Below are positions 1-11,178 of a stretch of DNA of 64,000 nt, piece after piece. Origin of the DNA: Tenodera sinensis (lineage: Eukaryota > Arthropoda > Insecta > Mantodea > Mantidae); NCBI GenBank assembly GCA_030765045.1, contig CM060963.1, positions 120,719,735 to 120,783,734 on the forward strand, written 5' to 3'. The notes beneath the pieces were generated by a model. That model was not told the origin of the DNA. It saw only the letters and a program-made list of their open reading frames with translations, and did not search any database. Position 1 is the stretch's first letter. The number at the start of each line of letters is the position of its first letter. The translations under genes were made by a program, and so were the position numbers.

Positions 1-644
1 AGCTTCTCCACTGGCAGTTGCAACCTAGATTTCAGTTGGCTGCGGTAGGCTGCGGCTAAGCGGTGGTTTCCGAACCGGTTTTCCAGGGCCTCCCAGATGT
101 CCTTGGGCGCCGCCGCTGTCTAGACTGCGTTCAGCACATCTGCGGCTCGTTCCTGGAGGCTGGCTATCAGCTGCGTGGCCTCTTCTTCTGGCGACCATTT
201 GTTGTGCTTGGCCACTGTGTCGAATTGACCGCGGAAGACCTCAAACGTTGACGTGCCATCGTACTTCGGTGGTTTGACACGCGTCAATGTTGTGTCGCGT
301 GCTGGAGCCTCGGCCTTGTAGTTCTTGAGCTTTTCACTAAGCATCCCTTCCACCATTGCATTTAGCTCCTTGGCGCTACCGTCGACCCTGTCTTCGAGAA
401 CGCTAAGCCGTTCCCCGACATTCTCCAGGGCGTCAACGCGTTGGCCGAGGTCCTCCATCTTTCCACCGAGCTCTTCCACCTTTCCACCGAGCTCTTTCAC
501 ATCCATCCTTACGCCAGCCAGTTGCTCGTCCATTTTCGCTGATAGCTCCGTCTTCATCTCTTTCAGCTCGGCAGCGAGGTTGTCGTTTGCCGTCTTCATC
601 TCTGCTTTCAGCTCTTGTAAAAAACTCACCAATGTAGCCTCCAT
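1..644 (-). pseudogene. Gag of LTR retrotransposon family E, 5' part, broken
   Basis: Reading on the minus strand from the ATG at 644, the frame is open for 174 codons, meets a TAG at 117-119, then continues in the same frame to the window edge. The first ~110 residues are heptad-rich coiled coil (repeats such as 'GGKVEELGGKMEDLG'). The next part is a typical Ty3/gypsy Gag capsid start: 'KPPKYDGTSTFEVFRGQF', then 'AADVLNAV', and after the stop 'WEALENRFGN...AAAYRSQLK'. The protein would form the particle shell around the element RNA. The ATG lies directly inside the primer-binding-site segment next to the LTR at 662-1036. The rest of the element is outside the window. The single in-frame stop marks it as non-functional; family assignment is strong. 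Confidence 0.85.
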
Positions 645-660
645 CCCGCTTCTGACAGCA
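643..660 (-). promoter_or_regulatory. Primer binding site of family E (degenerate)
   Basis: On the plus strand this reads atcccgcttctgacagca, separated by one base from the LTR. It is a two-base variant of the clean site of the sister element at 61110-61128 (atcccacttctgacacca), which matches the 3' end of tRNA-Leu plus CCA. It would prime minus-strand DNA synthesis. Confidence 0.6.
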
Positions 661-661
661 G

Positions 662-1036
662 TGTGACTTTGGTGGGTGTAAAGTAAAGAAGACAGATGTA
701 GTCGAGATAAAGAAACACTTTTATTTCCGTAAACAGTAACTTTTTACACTCGTTGCAACAGCAAGGAAGTCTTTTCCAATTCACCAACAGCACGGCTCCG
801 AATTAGTAACACAAAATCTGTCCCTTCTCACACTTTACTGCTATTTATATCTCCCAGGCACTATTCTGGAAACTTCAGGAAAGTTCAGTTATTATTGCGG
901 TGAAATACAAAGCAGAAAATTTCAGAAGTCTCTATCCCTTTCTCCCTTTCGGCAAGCGCCCCAACAATGCGGCCATTCTCTGTCTCTTCCCTTCGGCTCC
1001 TTTGCGTTAGTGCAGACAATAATGCGATCTGTGACA
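662..1036 (-). repeat. LTR (5' LTR) of family E copy 1
   Basis: It begins TGTGACTTTGG and ends GTGACA, and matches the LTRs at 59113-59582 and 61130-61591 for most of its length. It lacks about 45 bp near the outer end (the stretch from GGGTGACACTG to GGGCGCGG present in the other copies). The partner LTR is outside the window, so no target duplication can be checked. Confidence 0.8.
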
Positions 1037-1341
1037 GTATCTTTTCAGCTCAATACACTTTTCCCAGTGATGCCCAATAGTTTCAATACCCTGTATATAG
1101 CAAGAGCCATTGAGCTCTGTGCACAGTCATCAACTGCACACTCTACCTCTTCACTCTTGGTAAAATCTTTTATCACCAAGAAATTTCTTCAAGTTTGGAA
1201 GCAGAAAATAATCAGAGGCGGCTAAATCTCATGAATAGGATGCATGAGAAAGTAACTTGAACATTAGCTCACTGATTTTGACTATGGTGATAATGTGTGA
1301 ACTGACACATTGTCTTGATGAAACTAAACTTTTTTTGTTAA

Positions 1342-1815
1342 ATGCAGCTGTTCTTGTAGAAAGAAGTATCTTCCGGGCTGTTATGCCGTGGTCTGCTGGA
1401 GATCTGTCTTCCAGACGTTTCGTTTACAACTGCGGTAAACATCCTCAGTGGCGTTGTCGAAGTCTCCTCGTGGAAGCTATCACTGCGACTGATGCGTCGA
1501 CTGTCTGTGGGGCTCCATTTATACCATGCGCAACGTGCGCTGATTGGCCCGGGGCATCCAGAGGCGTGGTGGCTGGTGTAGGGGGTTCTATCTCTCTTAT
1601 GCTGCTGGTCTCTTCTGATTGGCTTACCTTGCTATCCTGCTTCATATGATGTTCTATGACCGGATGCCAGTTGCTGTTTAATCTTAAGGCCTCTTCCTTC
1701 TTATTAAGGAGACAGATCTCCAGCAGACCACAGCATAACAGCCCGGAAGATACTTCTTTCTACAATTCAGACGCCGGCCGTGAAAGCCTACGTAGCTTTA
1801 TGCAGCTGTTCTTGT
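1342..1815. mobile_element. Snap-back (hairpin) element 1 with 16-bp target duplication
   Basis: A 442-bp insert (1358-1799) is flanked by direct repeats of atgcagctgttcttgt (1342-1357 and 1800-1815). The left arm from 1358 (agaaagaagtatcttccggg...) is repeated almost perfectly in inverted orientation over about 53 bp, ending near 1762. A short tail with cgccggccgtgaaagcct follows the right arm. The unit could fold into a long hairpin with a ~330-bp loop. There is no coding potential: the ORFs crossing it are chance. The same loop and tail motifs occur in the small element at 33424-33528. The long direct repeats suggest a retroposition-like insertion; the family is not recognised. Confidence 0.75.
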
Positions 1816-3004
1816 TTGATTTCATCATTTAAATACTGCAACAATTTCACATAGTACATACACTTATATTAAAGCATAATTTATATTAAAAGTAAGAAAA
1901 CATATGGCCTACATTAATATCATCACTTCATTTGTTAGAGTAGTATAAGAAAAATGCTTGTCGCCATGTGTATCTTATCTATGTACAGAGAAAATACTTC
2001 AGAAAGCTTCTTAGTGCCAGTCTAGTCCATGATTAGACGTCTCATACCACCTCCACACATATTCAAAATTGAATAATTTTGGACATCTTCTCAATTAAAA
2101 TTATAATCAGTTGCTGAGTTCTTTGTTAAATAATTTATGATCAAGAATAAATAGTAGGTTTTGCTATAAGTGAATTCTAATTTGAAAAATCCTTGCCCTT
2201 TTGAACTAAACCATGACACCCTGAAGATTGCTGTCATAAAAAGGACTGCAACATTTCCATAGACATAACAAATGGCATATAAAGTTGCAATACTGATTTG
2301 TGTATCAGACAGCACTAAACTAAAACTTCTCTCTACATAAACTGTTTTAATCTTTTCAATCTTTAGATATGAGTAGTTATAACAGATACTGACTTTCAGT
2401 TTACTCTAAATAAAATACAGCTGCAAGAAACTTAAATTTGGACATGGCAGTGATGTTAGAAAACATCATCGCTAATTCTGTGGTAATGAAGGGAGGAATT
2501 TGTGGGTTTACCCCCTCCTCCCAATCTCCCCAGAGCCTGAACATTAAAACATATATCAGACAAATTGAATGTAAACTGGACCAAATGCATCACTCACTTC
2601 ACATGGCAAAAAAGTTGTTTTCTAGTGCCTTGCATCTGGCAATGAAGCCATTAGCATTCATGGCAAAAAAGTAAGAGCTCCCCACCATTATTTTATCTCT
2701 AATGGTATCCTTGGTGACCATGTCCCAAAGTACCAATAGCTCATTATAATTTTCACAAAAGTTATAGGCATATGGAGGCGGGTCTTACTGCAGACTCCAG
2801 CAAATCCTAAGCTTGCCCCTCCTACCAGCACTGCCGAATGTGGTACATGCATCTCATGTGTTCTTATGTACAGAACCTCTACCAGTACATGCACTACGCT
2901 TGGCAATAGTGCTCCACTTGAACATTGGCCAGCACTCACATGCCTTTAACTTTTGTGAGCAATATAATCTTTGATGATTATTATTACCAAGGTTCTAACC
3001 TGAA
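1816..3004. other. Sequence without recognised gene
   Basis: AT-rich DNA with no convincing exon or transposon protein. The only identifiable item is the tiny LINE fragment at 2616-2658. Confidence 0.5.
2616..2658 (-). mobile_element. 43-bp 5'-truncated LINE-I insertion
   Basis: The insert is flanked by a perfect 14-bp direct repeat, catggcaaaaaagt (2602-2615 and 2659-2672). It matches the reverse complement of the last ~43 bases of the full-length LINE at 46298-50091 (end of ORF, 'gcactagaaaaca' side). It shows target-primed insertion with extreme 5' truncation. Confidence 0.8.
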
Positions 3005-3176
3005 TACTACTTCTTTATCAAGTGGCTCCTCAATTGGCCCCTCTGGGACCTGACAAGGCTGTATGCACTTGTGCCAGAGCTCCTAGTGGGGGAATAATCC
3101 TCATTTTGGTACCAGGAATTGAACCTGACTCCTCCACGCCAGAGGCAGCTGCGCTACCACTGCGCTGTGAAGGCGG
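3005..3176 (-). mobile_element. tRNA-derived SINE (SINE-beta), 5' part
   Basis: On the minus strand a tRNA-like head has box A (cgcagtggtagcgcagc) and box B (ggttcaattcctgg). A body follows (tgcatacagccttgtcaggt... cagaggggccaattgag) that also occurs in the copy at 19261-19503. The head would give an internal RNA polymerase III promoter. The 3' half of the family is missing here. Confidence 0.65.
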
Positions 3177-3599
3177 ATGAAAACATTATTAATTGTGGTA
3201 ATATTGTACTTTTGGAGTTCATGATAAATTAAAAGAAAAGGACTTCTGGCCTTGATTTACTATTATAAATAAGTGGTTTAATAAGCATGTGAATTGGACA
3301 TTATAAACATGATTGTGGTATTAATATTCAGGTGACTTCATTGCCATGTGGAAATAATTTAAGTAGTAATCATCATAACACATATCACCCAAATAAACTA
3401 CTCATAATTTTCACGCTGATTCTAACCAATTTTTAAATTTGTGGTCAAATGTTACTGTTACATATGCAATTTCAACCTGGTACATGCAGGGTACTAGGTG
3501 CCTAAAAATTACAACTTGTAAAGTTTTAGGAGGCTCCTGATACAAAGTGACTTTAAATAAGCCTCATTTGAAATAAGCCAAGAAATGTTCTTTGAATTC

Positions 3600-3957
3600 T
3601 TCTTCTTCTGATTACCCTCCCCATATGGAGGACTGACAGCCCCTAAAACTTACAAGCCTGTGCCTAGGGTCAGATGCCTGTGAACCAATGGACCGAACTG
3701 AATAAAGACTGGGAAGTGGGTGGTCAGCCCAGCACCAGGTATGAGAGTGAGGAAGAAGATGACATGAAATGTAGGCAAAACAGATGAATGGAAAGCTGAT
3801 GACAGAGCAATTGGTATGAGTGGTGGGAGAAACCAGAGAATCTGGAGAAAATTTACCCAGACGCCACTTCGTCCATCACGAACCCCATAAACAAGTCCCT
3901 GGGATTGAAATCAAGCCACCTTGGTAAGAAGCAATTGGTTTTAACACTTGGCCACAG
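3600..3957 (-). mobile_element. Probable tRNA-derived SINE, interrupted by hAT1
   Basis: The minus strand from about 5855, skipping hAT1, reads ggtgctgtggcc then aagtgttaaaacc, resembling a box A. A box-B-like gatttcaatccc follows, then a ~300-bp body. hAT1 is inserted in the first bases of the head. The 3' end is not defined; family membership rests only on the promoter-like boxes. Confidence 0.4.
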
Positions 3958-5838
3958 CAGTGGCGGTTATTCAGGTGAAGCAGGTGAAGAGGTTTTCACC
4001 TGAAAATAGCAGTATTCTATTTTTGTTAATGTTGGCATTATTACTGCCATTCTAACAGTTTAGTCCCAAATTTCAACTGCTAGCAGCTGTAGCAGAGTCA
4101 GTGACCAACCCTTCTTTTGTTTGGAACTTACAGCCTGGCAGCCGGCAGGGAAAATTGGTGGGAACGCGCCCTCTGATCGGTTACAAGGACAAGTGCAAAA
4201 GTCACAGTTACGGAAGAAACTACTGCACTAAACAGCTTGGTTGCCATGGCAACATGACGTCATGAAACGATGAACTATGGGGAAATAACACGGGCATGCA
4301 CATGTTTCGAGCAAGCAAGAAATATTTTCACTTGGGCAGAGGCACAGAACACGGTAGAGGGAATGGTTTCTGTTTTCGCGCACTTAGAAGATAGTATTCG
4401 TTTACCTCGAGGAAGAACTGGCGGTAAACTTAAAACGTAGTGTTTTAGACAACTGTGAACGGTAGGTATAATTTACAAGTTTGCTAGACTCCAGTACTTT
4501 TAATATTTAAATTACGGAATATAACTGTTTTGTTATGAATCCAGTGAACCATATAGTTTGCAATTTGCTAGAAACCCCATTTTCCAGGTGGAAAGATGAG
4601 GACAAGAAGGATGTTTTAAACTTTGGGCGGCCCACTGATATCATTGATGTAGCCCTTACAAGAGAGGATAAGAAAATAAGGAAGACTTACTAAATTCAAA
4701 AGCTCTTGGCTCGATAACTATTTTTGGTTATGCAGTAGCCGTAGTTTGCAATTGCTATTCTGTTGGCCTTGTTTACTTTTCAGCAACAAAAGTAACGTGT
4801 GGGACAAAGAAAGATTCACAGATTTCATTAATATAACCCATTCTCTTCACAAGCACAATGATTCGGCAGGACATTTAAAAGTAAATTACAACTAAACGCT
4901 TTTGAAAAAAAAAAAAAAAAAAAAAATAGAAACACAATGGTTGACGCTCTTCAGGAAAACAGCAGACCTTTTCATGTGCGTTTCAATGGAAATGTGGCAT
5001 TAAATAGGCTTTTCCTGTAGTTGATTATTAAAGCAATATTGTATTTAGGTAAACAAGAGCTTACATTCTGAGGTCATGATGAGAGTGCGCTTTCGCTAAG
5101 TCGGGGAAATTTCAAGGAGCTTGTGCACTGAAACTCCATTAGAAATCTAAAACCACTATAGTAAAATTAGAAGTATATTCAGCGGTGATTCTAAATCTAT
5201 ACAAAATGAGGTGATTGGATGTAGTTTGGAATATTTAAAAACCTGAAATTAATGTCTCAGATTTTTTTTTTTTCTTCTGTTGAAGTTGACGACACTACAG
5301 ATATTTGTCAATAGTTTCAGTGCTCTATCATTGTAAGATACGTGAATACAGAGAGCACATTGGTTGAATGATTTTTCGGATTTCATGATGTGAGTGTTGA
5401 CAGGTCCGCAGAAACATTGTTCCTTTTGCTGCATGGTGTTCTTAAAGAATTTAATTATGAACGTCAATTAGTTGCACAATGTTACGATGGAGCGAGTGTT
5501 ATGTCAGGACACTGGAATGGACTTCAAAAAAGAATCAAGAACAATGCTCCTCAGGCAGTTTTTGTACATTGTTTGGCTCACCGTTTAAATTTGATTTTAA
5601 AACAAAACTGTATATATTTGCACACCATGTTTATTTCTCTCACTTATTACGCGAACTGTCATATGTATTGGACCAAAATAAATCATAGTGTGACAGACAG
5701 TTTCTTTTGTGTATAGCTCCATTGTATACTAAAAGCTTGGTAAAAAATGTTGGACCGTGGTACACCGGCTTTGCATTGTATTTTCAGCATGCTTAAGTGA
5801 ACTTCTTCACCTATTTTGCAAGGCACGAGCCGCCACTG
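3958..5838 (+). mobile_element. hAT transposon 1 (decayed) with perfect 8-bp TSD
   Basis: It starts cagtggcgg and ends ccgccactg, short terminal inverted repeats of the hAT type. Both sides carry the same 8-bp repeat ggccacag (3950-3957 and 5839-5846), the hallmark length for hAT insertion. The 1881-bp body contains a broken transposase (4535-5610) and an A-run of about 22 bases near 4905. It is too short and too broken to be autonomous. The end sequence cgagccgccactg is shared with hAT2 at 10131-10143. Confidence 0.9.
4535..5610 (+). pseudogene. ZMYM1-like hAT transposase, remnants
   Basis: From the ATG at 4535 a start region resembling ZMYM1-like hAT proteins is readable ('NHIVCNLLETPFSRWKDEDK'). 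It is followed, after a stop and frame changes, by a zinc-finger-region stretch ('VWDKERFTDFINITHSLHKH', about 4800-4890) and the DDE-region stretch at 5390-5600 ('QLVAQCYDGASVMSGHWNGL', 'CLAHRLNLIL'). The last of these aligns with residues of hAT2 at 8830-8960. The C-terminal dimerisation region is absent. Several frameshifts and a ~400-bp unreadable centre show long decay. Confidence 0.75.
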
Positions 5839-5846
5839 GGCCACAG

Positions 5847-6369
5847 CACCAGCTTTTCCTTGAATGCTTTGTATTTGAAGCTTCAGCTTATTGTATGCGG
5901 CAGCTTGTGTAAATAATGAAGTTTGACCTAAATAGAAGTTAACTCCGAATTCAAACAAATTCAAAATATGTTGATAAATGTTACATAAACTTGTAATTCT
6001 ATTTGCAACAGTTTACCTAAAAATAATAATTTCTAGGAGGCCCCTCCTACTATGAAAATCACTCTTCTTTTGAATAAGTTTCAATCAAATTTGAAATATG
6101 TTAAGAATTGTTCCTCAAAATTTATTGTAAAGGCTTGGACTTTCATAAAACTCACCATATGGGCTACTCTTAATTTGTGCCCATTTGAATTAAATTTGAA
6201 GGGTCTCAATGAGTTTTATTCCAACACTCATATAACAAAACAATGTTAATGGGCTCTCTGCAGCTCAAATGCACTTAAAAATGTACAAATCCCTCACAGA
6301 ACAAAATTGTGATTGTACCACTGATGGTATAACAAGTTTGAATTCATTTATTCATATTACCATGGCTTA
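5847..6369. other. Sequence without recognised gene
   Basis: Flank of hAT1, including the last bases of the interrupted SINE head. Nothing else is identifiable. Confidence 0.4.
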
Positions 6370-7735
6370 TGCTTAAAATACAATATTAAAGGATTTGGTT
6401 ATCCTGTCTTATCTCTTTTTTATTATGTTCTAAGTCCTGTCTTACTTCCTCCATTTTGTGTTCCATTTTCTGACCTATACTCTGACCTAACTCTGTTCTA
6501 AATCTTGCTTTAATTCTTCCTTATTCTGTTCTATTTTCTGACTAAACTTTGTTCTAATTTCTCAAACATGATCATTAGTAACCTTTGGTCTTTTCCTATT
6601 ACTACCTCTTCCTCACTTTCTGTTTCTCTCTGAAAACTAGGCTTATCTGCCCCTTCCCCTGTTCCTGTTCCTAGTTATTTTCCTTTCTGTGCCATTTTCG
6701 TTTTTTGATTCAGTTCAGTTGGGCTTAAAAGTCCTGCTATTTTGCCGCTTCTTAAGAACATGAAAATAAAGTAAATTTAAAATAAAAATTTTTGGTCCTG
6801 CTTTTTTCTCGTTTATATATTTCGTTACGTGCATACCCTGGGCGGTTGGCTTCACTAGAAGTCCCTTGAAGTTCTCCGCGTCGATGGATAGGCGTCCGTC
6901 GGCATTCGTCGACACTTCTCCCGTTGATTCCAGCTTAATAACGTGTCCTGTAGTCTTAAACTTCGATGGATTGCTTAATGGCGTCTTCTTCCGTTTCGCG
7001 CGTAGATTTGGCGTCACTTGGTATTTCGCGTAAGTTCATTTCCCGTCGATTTTCATTCCATCCCATATTCATGCTCCACGTTTGGGCTAGCCATTTGGTG
7101 CTGTATTTTTAAATAAAATGTAGCTGCGTATTGAGCTATGAGACTATTATTTCTCTCCGGGCATGGTACTACGTGGAATGAATAAACACTCGATGTAACT
7201 TCACTATATATCACTTTAACACTTTTTTCGTCTCTTATTACACTGGTTATAATTGGATTGACTTTCGTTGCACCTATTTGTATTTTCTTGATAGTCTTTC
7301 CACTTTTATAAAGTCTTTTAGACCCACATCTACGCGCGTTACAGAAACACGTCTTTACCTCTCAAACATACAGACGCTAATTACAAAATTGGCGCTTCTT
7401 TACATGACGCCCTTTTTTGTATACATGCGCGTATGCGTTCATTTTATATTTTTCTACGTTAAATAGTTCCTGCATTGTTAGGGAAGCGATCTTTATTTTC
7501 CCTTCACTTTTAACATTAAATATATATGGTTCTTATACTTATACATATTAAATTTAAACATGAAACTTAACATTTATGACGTTTTTAAACAAACTTATTT
7601 TTCTTAACAATGAAAAAATAGCAACACGTTTTCGTTACCCAACTAATTCTTATCAACATGAAAAATAAATTACATTTGCAATAAATATTTACATAAATGA
7701 TTTCCTTTTGGGGTCTAACCATATATTCTGTCTCA
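6370..7735 (-). mobile_element. Truncated gag-bearing LTR element (family A', 5' end)
   Basis: An LTR (7096-7735 on the plus strand, minus-oriented) is followed on the minus strand by a degenerate primer site (tagccaaacgtggag, about 7075-7093), the leader, and the first ~100 codons of the family A coiled-coil Gag (about 6700 down to 6400, with repeats like QN/K-E-Q-x-L). The Gag is broken by frameshifts and the element is lost beyond about 6370. It matches elements A (27716) and B (45270). The outer edge of the LTR is followed by catgcccc, the sequence that normally precedes the 3' LTR of this family. Confidence 0.75.
7096..7735 (-). repeat. LTR of family A'
   Basis: The plus strand begins tggtgctgtatttt and ends attctgtctca, the complement of TGAGACAGAAT...CAGCACCA. 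It has the same length class (640 bp) and the same internal landmarks as the LTRs at 22232-22876, 27716-28363 and 36827-37473. Confidence 0.8.
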
Positions 7736-7971
7736 CATGCCCCACAGCACCAGTATTAATACCATTGCTGCCATCTAGTGATTTTATTTTCAACCAGATC
7801 TATTAACAGATCTTTTCCCTTCACGGATATGTTGATTATTGTGCATCGTAAACCTTTCAGTCACGTATTTTGTTGCTGCTCCTTTTTCTGTAATGTTCTA
7901 CTGTGCTTTTTCCAACGCACGAGTAAGACGGTGAAGTTTTGCATTTTTCATTTGTTGTTATACATTGAACA

Positions 7972-10020
7972 ATGACCGACAGTGAAAGTGTTTTACTTTT
8001 CGGAGAATTTAAAAGAATCACATTACAGGAACGACCAACCCCACCATTGCCTGGACTCATGTGTGCTACTAGCAAAGGCGGGAAGTTGAACTTCTCCACA
8101 ACTTGGTATGAAAAAGCCAATTGGCTAACAGGTTGTGAAAAAAGGCAAATTCTCTTGTGTTTTCCTTGTGTTTTGTTCTCCAACTCGAAGGATGTTTGGG
8201 CCTTTGGTGGATTCAGTGATGTTAAGAATCTGGGCCGAGGAATTCAGAGGCATGAAAAATCTCGAGAGCATCTCGACAATGCACTAAAATTAACAATCTT
8301 CGGCAAAAGTGAATATCGCATCAATCTTGCGTTAAGTGAAACAGCTAGGGTTTCTCGCGCCAAACACAATGAACAAGTGAAGCAAAATCGACACCCTTAA
8401 TCAAGTTTAGTGGATATCGTGTGTCTGTTAGGAAGGTAAGAACTAGCTGTCAGAGGACATGATGAAAATGAATTATCATCAAACCAAGGGAACTACCGCG
8501 GGCTTTTCAAGTTATTAATAAAACGCGTCGAAGTACTTCAGACACATTTAAATAATTCTAAAGCATTCACCGGCTTGTTAAAGACCATTACAAGGAAAGA
8601 AATAGAGGATGAAATTCATAAAGCTGCCTTCTTTGCAGTGGAGGCTGATGAAACTTCGGACGTGTCTCTCACAGAGCAGTGCTCAATAATTTTAAGATAT
8701 GTAGATTCATATGGCTACATTCAAGAACGATTTTTTGGTTTCCATAGTGTTAGTGAAGATAGAACAGCCAATACCCTATACAAATTACTAGATCAGCAGT
8801 TAGAGCCGTTGAATTATGACAGAAAACTTTTTGCGCAGTCTTATGATGGCGCTGCTGTTATGGCCGGAGAATTAAACGGCTTGCAGACGAAGATCAAGCA
8901 GAAAGCAAAGCAGGCATTATTTGCACACTGTCATGCACACAGACTTAATCTTGTGCTATCATATAGCTGTAGTAGCATTGCTCAGTGCAGGGTCTTCTTT
9001 GCTAGTATCAGTGGTTTGCCTGCATTTTTTCATCAATCCTCAAAACGAATGGAGGCTCTTACCAATATGACCAAACTTCGACTGCCTAAAGATGCTCAAA
9101 CCAGATGGAACTTCAAATCTCGTTTGGTAGAATCTGTAAAATTGCTCAGGGAAGGTCTTCTGACAATGTTTTCTGAAATGCTGGAAGAAACAAAAAACTG
9201 GGATGATGCTACAATTAGAGAAGCAAATGACTACATTCGTCTATTGGAAGACTTTGAATTCAACTTCTTGCTTTTGGTTTTAACCAATGATATGGATTTC
9301 TGCTGTAGGAGAGTTCTTGAAATGGTTCATTTCCTGCATAAATCTAGAAACAATGCAGCCTATAATGAACACTTCAAATAGGCTGCTAATGAAACTGGTG
9401 ACGAGTTTTCTAAAATTTAGAAAAGGCGCCTTGCAGCTATTGATCTCAAAACTCATTTCCGCCAGTTGTATTTCAGCATAATCAATATGCTAGCAATGCA
9501 GATGGAAGTCAGGTTCGAAGATATGAAGAAATTATTATTTATTAATTTGCTCGACACTTCGAAATTTGAACATTTTCCCAAGACGTTCTCAGATGTTGAA
9601 TTTTCATCCTTATTGAACTGTTTCCTGGAACAATTTGATAGTGAGTTGCCTAAAAACGAACTTGTGGTGTTTTACAACAACCGTGATTTGCAGCAGAACT
9701 GTATCAAAGTCCAGGAGTTAACAGTTCTCTTTGTTAAGGAAGGCATTCATAAATGTCTTCCCAACATCTACAAATTGGCATGCTTAATTGCTACAATACC
9801 TGTGTCGACAGCAAGTGTTGAAAGAAGCTTTTCTACACTGAAAAGAATAAAAACTTCCTGTAGAAACACTATGGGTCAGGACAGACTATGTTCTCTTGCT
9901 CTTATGTCTATCGAAAAATACTTGTTGTTGCAGCTGGAAAAAGATCCAAAATGGCATGATAGAGTAATGGAAGATTTTGTGACAGCGAAACAGCGAAGGG
10001 CAGAGTTCTTCTATCAGTAA
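7972..10020 (+). pseudogene. ZMYM1-like hAT transposase (hAT2), three broken blocks
   Basis: Block 1 (7972-8400) carries the zinc-finger-type N-terminus, with 'WLTGCEKRQILLCFPCVLF' holding the conserved Cys pair and 'GIQRHEKSREH' the His. Block 2 (8575-9381) is the DDE catalytic region, with 'AVEADETSDVSLTEQCS', 'SYDGAAVMAGELNGLQ' and 'CHAHRLNLVL'. Block 3 (9466-10020) is the C-terminal dimerisation domain, with 'IATIPVSTASVERSFSTLK'. Between blocks are a frameshift with loss of coding sequence (8400-8575) and a stop/frameshift (9382-9465). The product would cut and paste a hAT element; this copy is inactive. Breaks and flanking TIR argue against a host domesticated gene. Confidence 0.85.
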
Positions 10021-10130
10021 AACGTATTGCATTTTACCCTTACAAATGCACTCCATTTTTGCATGAATTATTATTTAAGGTTTCATAATTTTATGCAGTT
10101 AAATTCTTTCCTCCTCTAAACAAATGTGCA

Positions 10131-10143
10131 CGAGCCGCCACTG
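10131..10143 (+). repeat. Right terminal inverted repeat of hAT2
   Basis: cgagccgccactg is identical to the right end of hAT1 (5826-5838) and lies 110 bp after the transposase stop. The next eight bases (aaacatta) should be the target duplication. No matching left end was found, so the left end appears lost. Confidence 0.7.
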
Positions 10144-11006
10144 AAACATTATGCCAATGTTTTGCTGAAAACTATGTTCGGCTTCTTCACTGGCAGACTG
10201 CAAAACTCATCCAATTAGTCACTGCCTACTCTGACTGGCCTCGTTGTCCCATCCCACTCCCACTCCTATTGGTTCCTTCTCCTCCAACAGGAAATGTACA
10301 GTGTAGCATAAAAAATGCATTATATACATGCAAAATGAGAAAACAGGAAAACAAACCAGGGATAATTCAGAAATAAAATCAAATTTTCCCTGTAGTCATA
10401 ACACTAACATAATGTATGTTTACAAATACAAATATAAGTTTGTTTTAAACCTGCATTAGGCTTTTCATGCCATGTCCCATTATTTTGTTATTAATTAGCA
10501 ATGCATGACATCTATTGTCAATTGTTCAGTATACACATAAATTTAAGTAGTTTTGAACAGGCATCAACTTTAATTGACAATTTGTCACTAAAGCAGCTAA
10601 AAACTACTTACAAAACTACATAAGCATTAACCGGATAATTTTTATTCAGATAATCTTACACAATAAAATTATTTTGAGCATAGATACTCATTAGCAGCAA
10701 TTTTAAAAGCATTGAAATTGTCAACTTTTTCCTTAAGATCATTAGAAGAGCATTAAATATTTTTATGGTTTCATAGTATACATCTTTCTGGAAGCAAGAA
10801 AGTATTGCACTAGGATGATGAATGTTGCTCTTTTGTATAATGTTTATCTCATGAATTTCATTGTTTGCTATAAATGTGCATATAAAGAATTTTAGGATTG
10901 AGAATATATGTATGCAGGGTAAGGTTAGTATATTCAGTCTTCTGTTATAAAATAGTGGATGGCAGTACTTAAATTAAAAATTGTTTCATGAATTAAATGA
11001 TTATTC
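10144..11006. other. Sequence without recognised gene
   Basis: AT-rich DNA between hAT2 and the 3' end of the dehydrogenase gene. Nothing identifiable. Confidence 0.4.
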
Positions 11007-11012
11007 TTTATT
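11007..11012 (-). terminator. Candidate polyadenylation signal of the SDR gene
   Basis: The minus strand has AATAAA about 10 bases after the stop codon of the last exon. It is unusually close to the stop, so a more distal signal may be the one used. Confidence 0.35.
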
Positions 11013-11022
11013 ATACTGGACC

Positions 11023-11178
11023 TCAAATATACAGTTTTTCATACACCCACTCTGGAAGATGGGTATTAACCCAAGTTCTTATTTTGAAATATGGTTCCAT
11101 AGGCTGGTATCGAGGATGAGGATATTTATGTATTAGAGCTTGAGTCAGAGCCTCTAATACAGGTTCTTTGCTTGTTTC
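11023..11178 (-). CDS. Short-chain dehydrogenase/reductase, last coding exon
   Basis: On the minus strand the acceptor ttatttttgcag precedes an open stretch of 51 codons and a TGA. The peptide 'HLPEWVYEKLYI' at its very end, and 'YPHPRYQPMEPYF' before it, are the typical C-terminus of BDH1 / 17-beta-hydroxysteroid-dehydrogenase type SDR proteins of insects. This region closes the substrate pocket and, in relatives, takes part in membrane or lipid contact. The phase (0) fits the preceding exon at 20274-20416. The exon is intact, with no stop or frameshift, in contrast to the transposon debris around it, which supports a functioning host gene. The exact substrate (hydroxybutyrate, steroid or retinoid) cannot be told from this part. 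Confidence 0.85.
   Translation of the reverse strand, partial: ETSKEPVLEALTQALIHKYPHPRYQPMEPYFKIRTWVNTHLPEWVYEKLYI

Noticed and set aside
2091..2315. Possible membrane-protein exon (hydrophobic 74-codon ORF)
   Set aside because: No splice context or family resemblance; hydrophobicity is expected from T-rich DNA.
7972..10020. Domesticated host gene related to ZMYM1
   Set aside because: Frameshifts and a lost segment break it into three blocks, and a hAT terminal repeat follows; it is a dead transposon.
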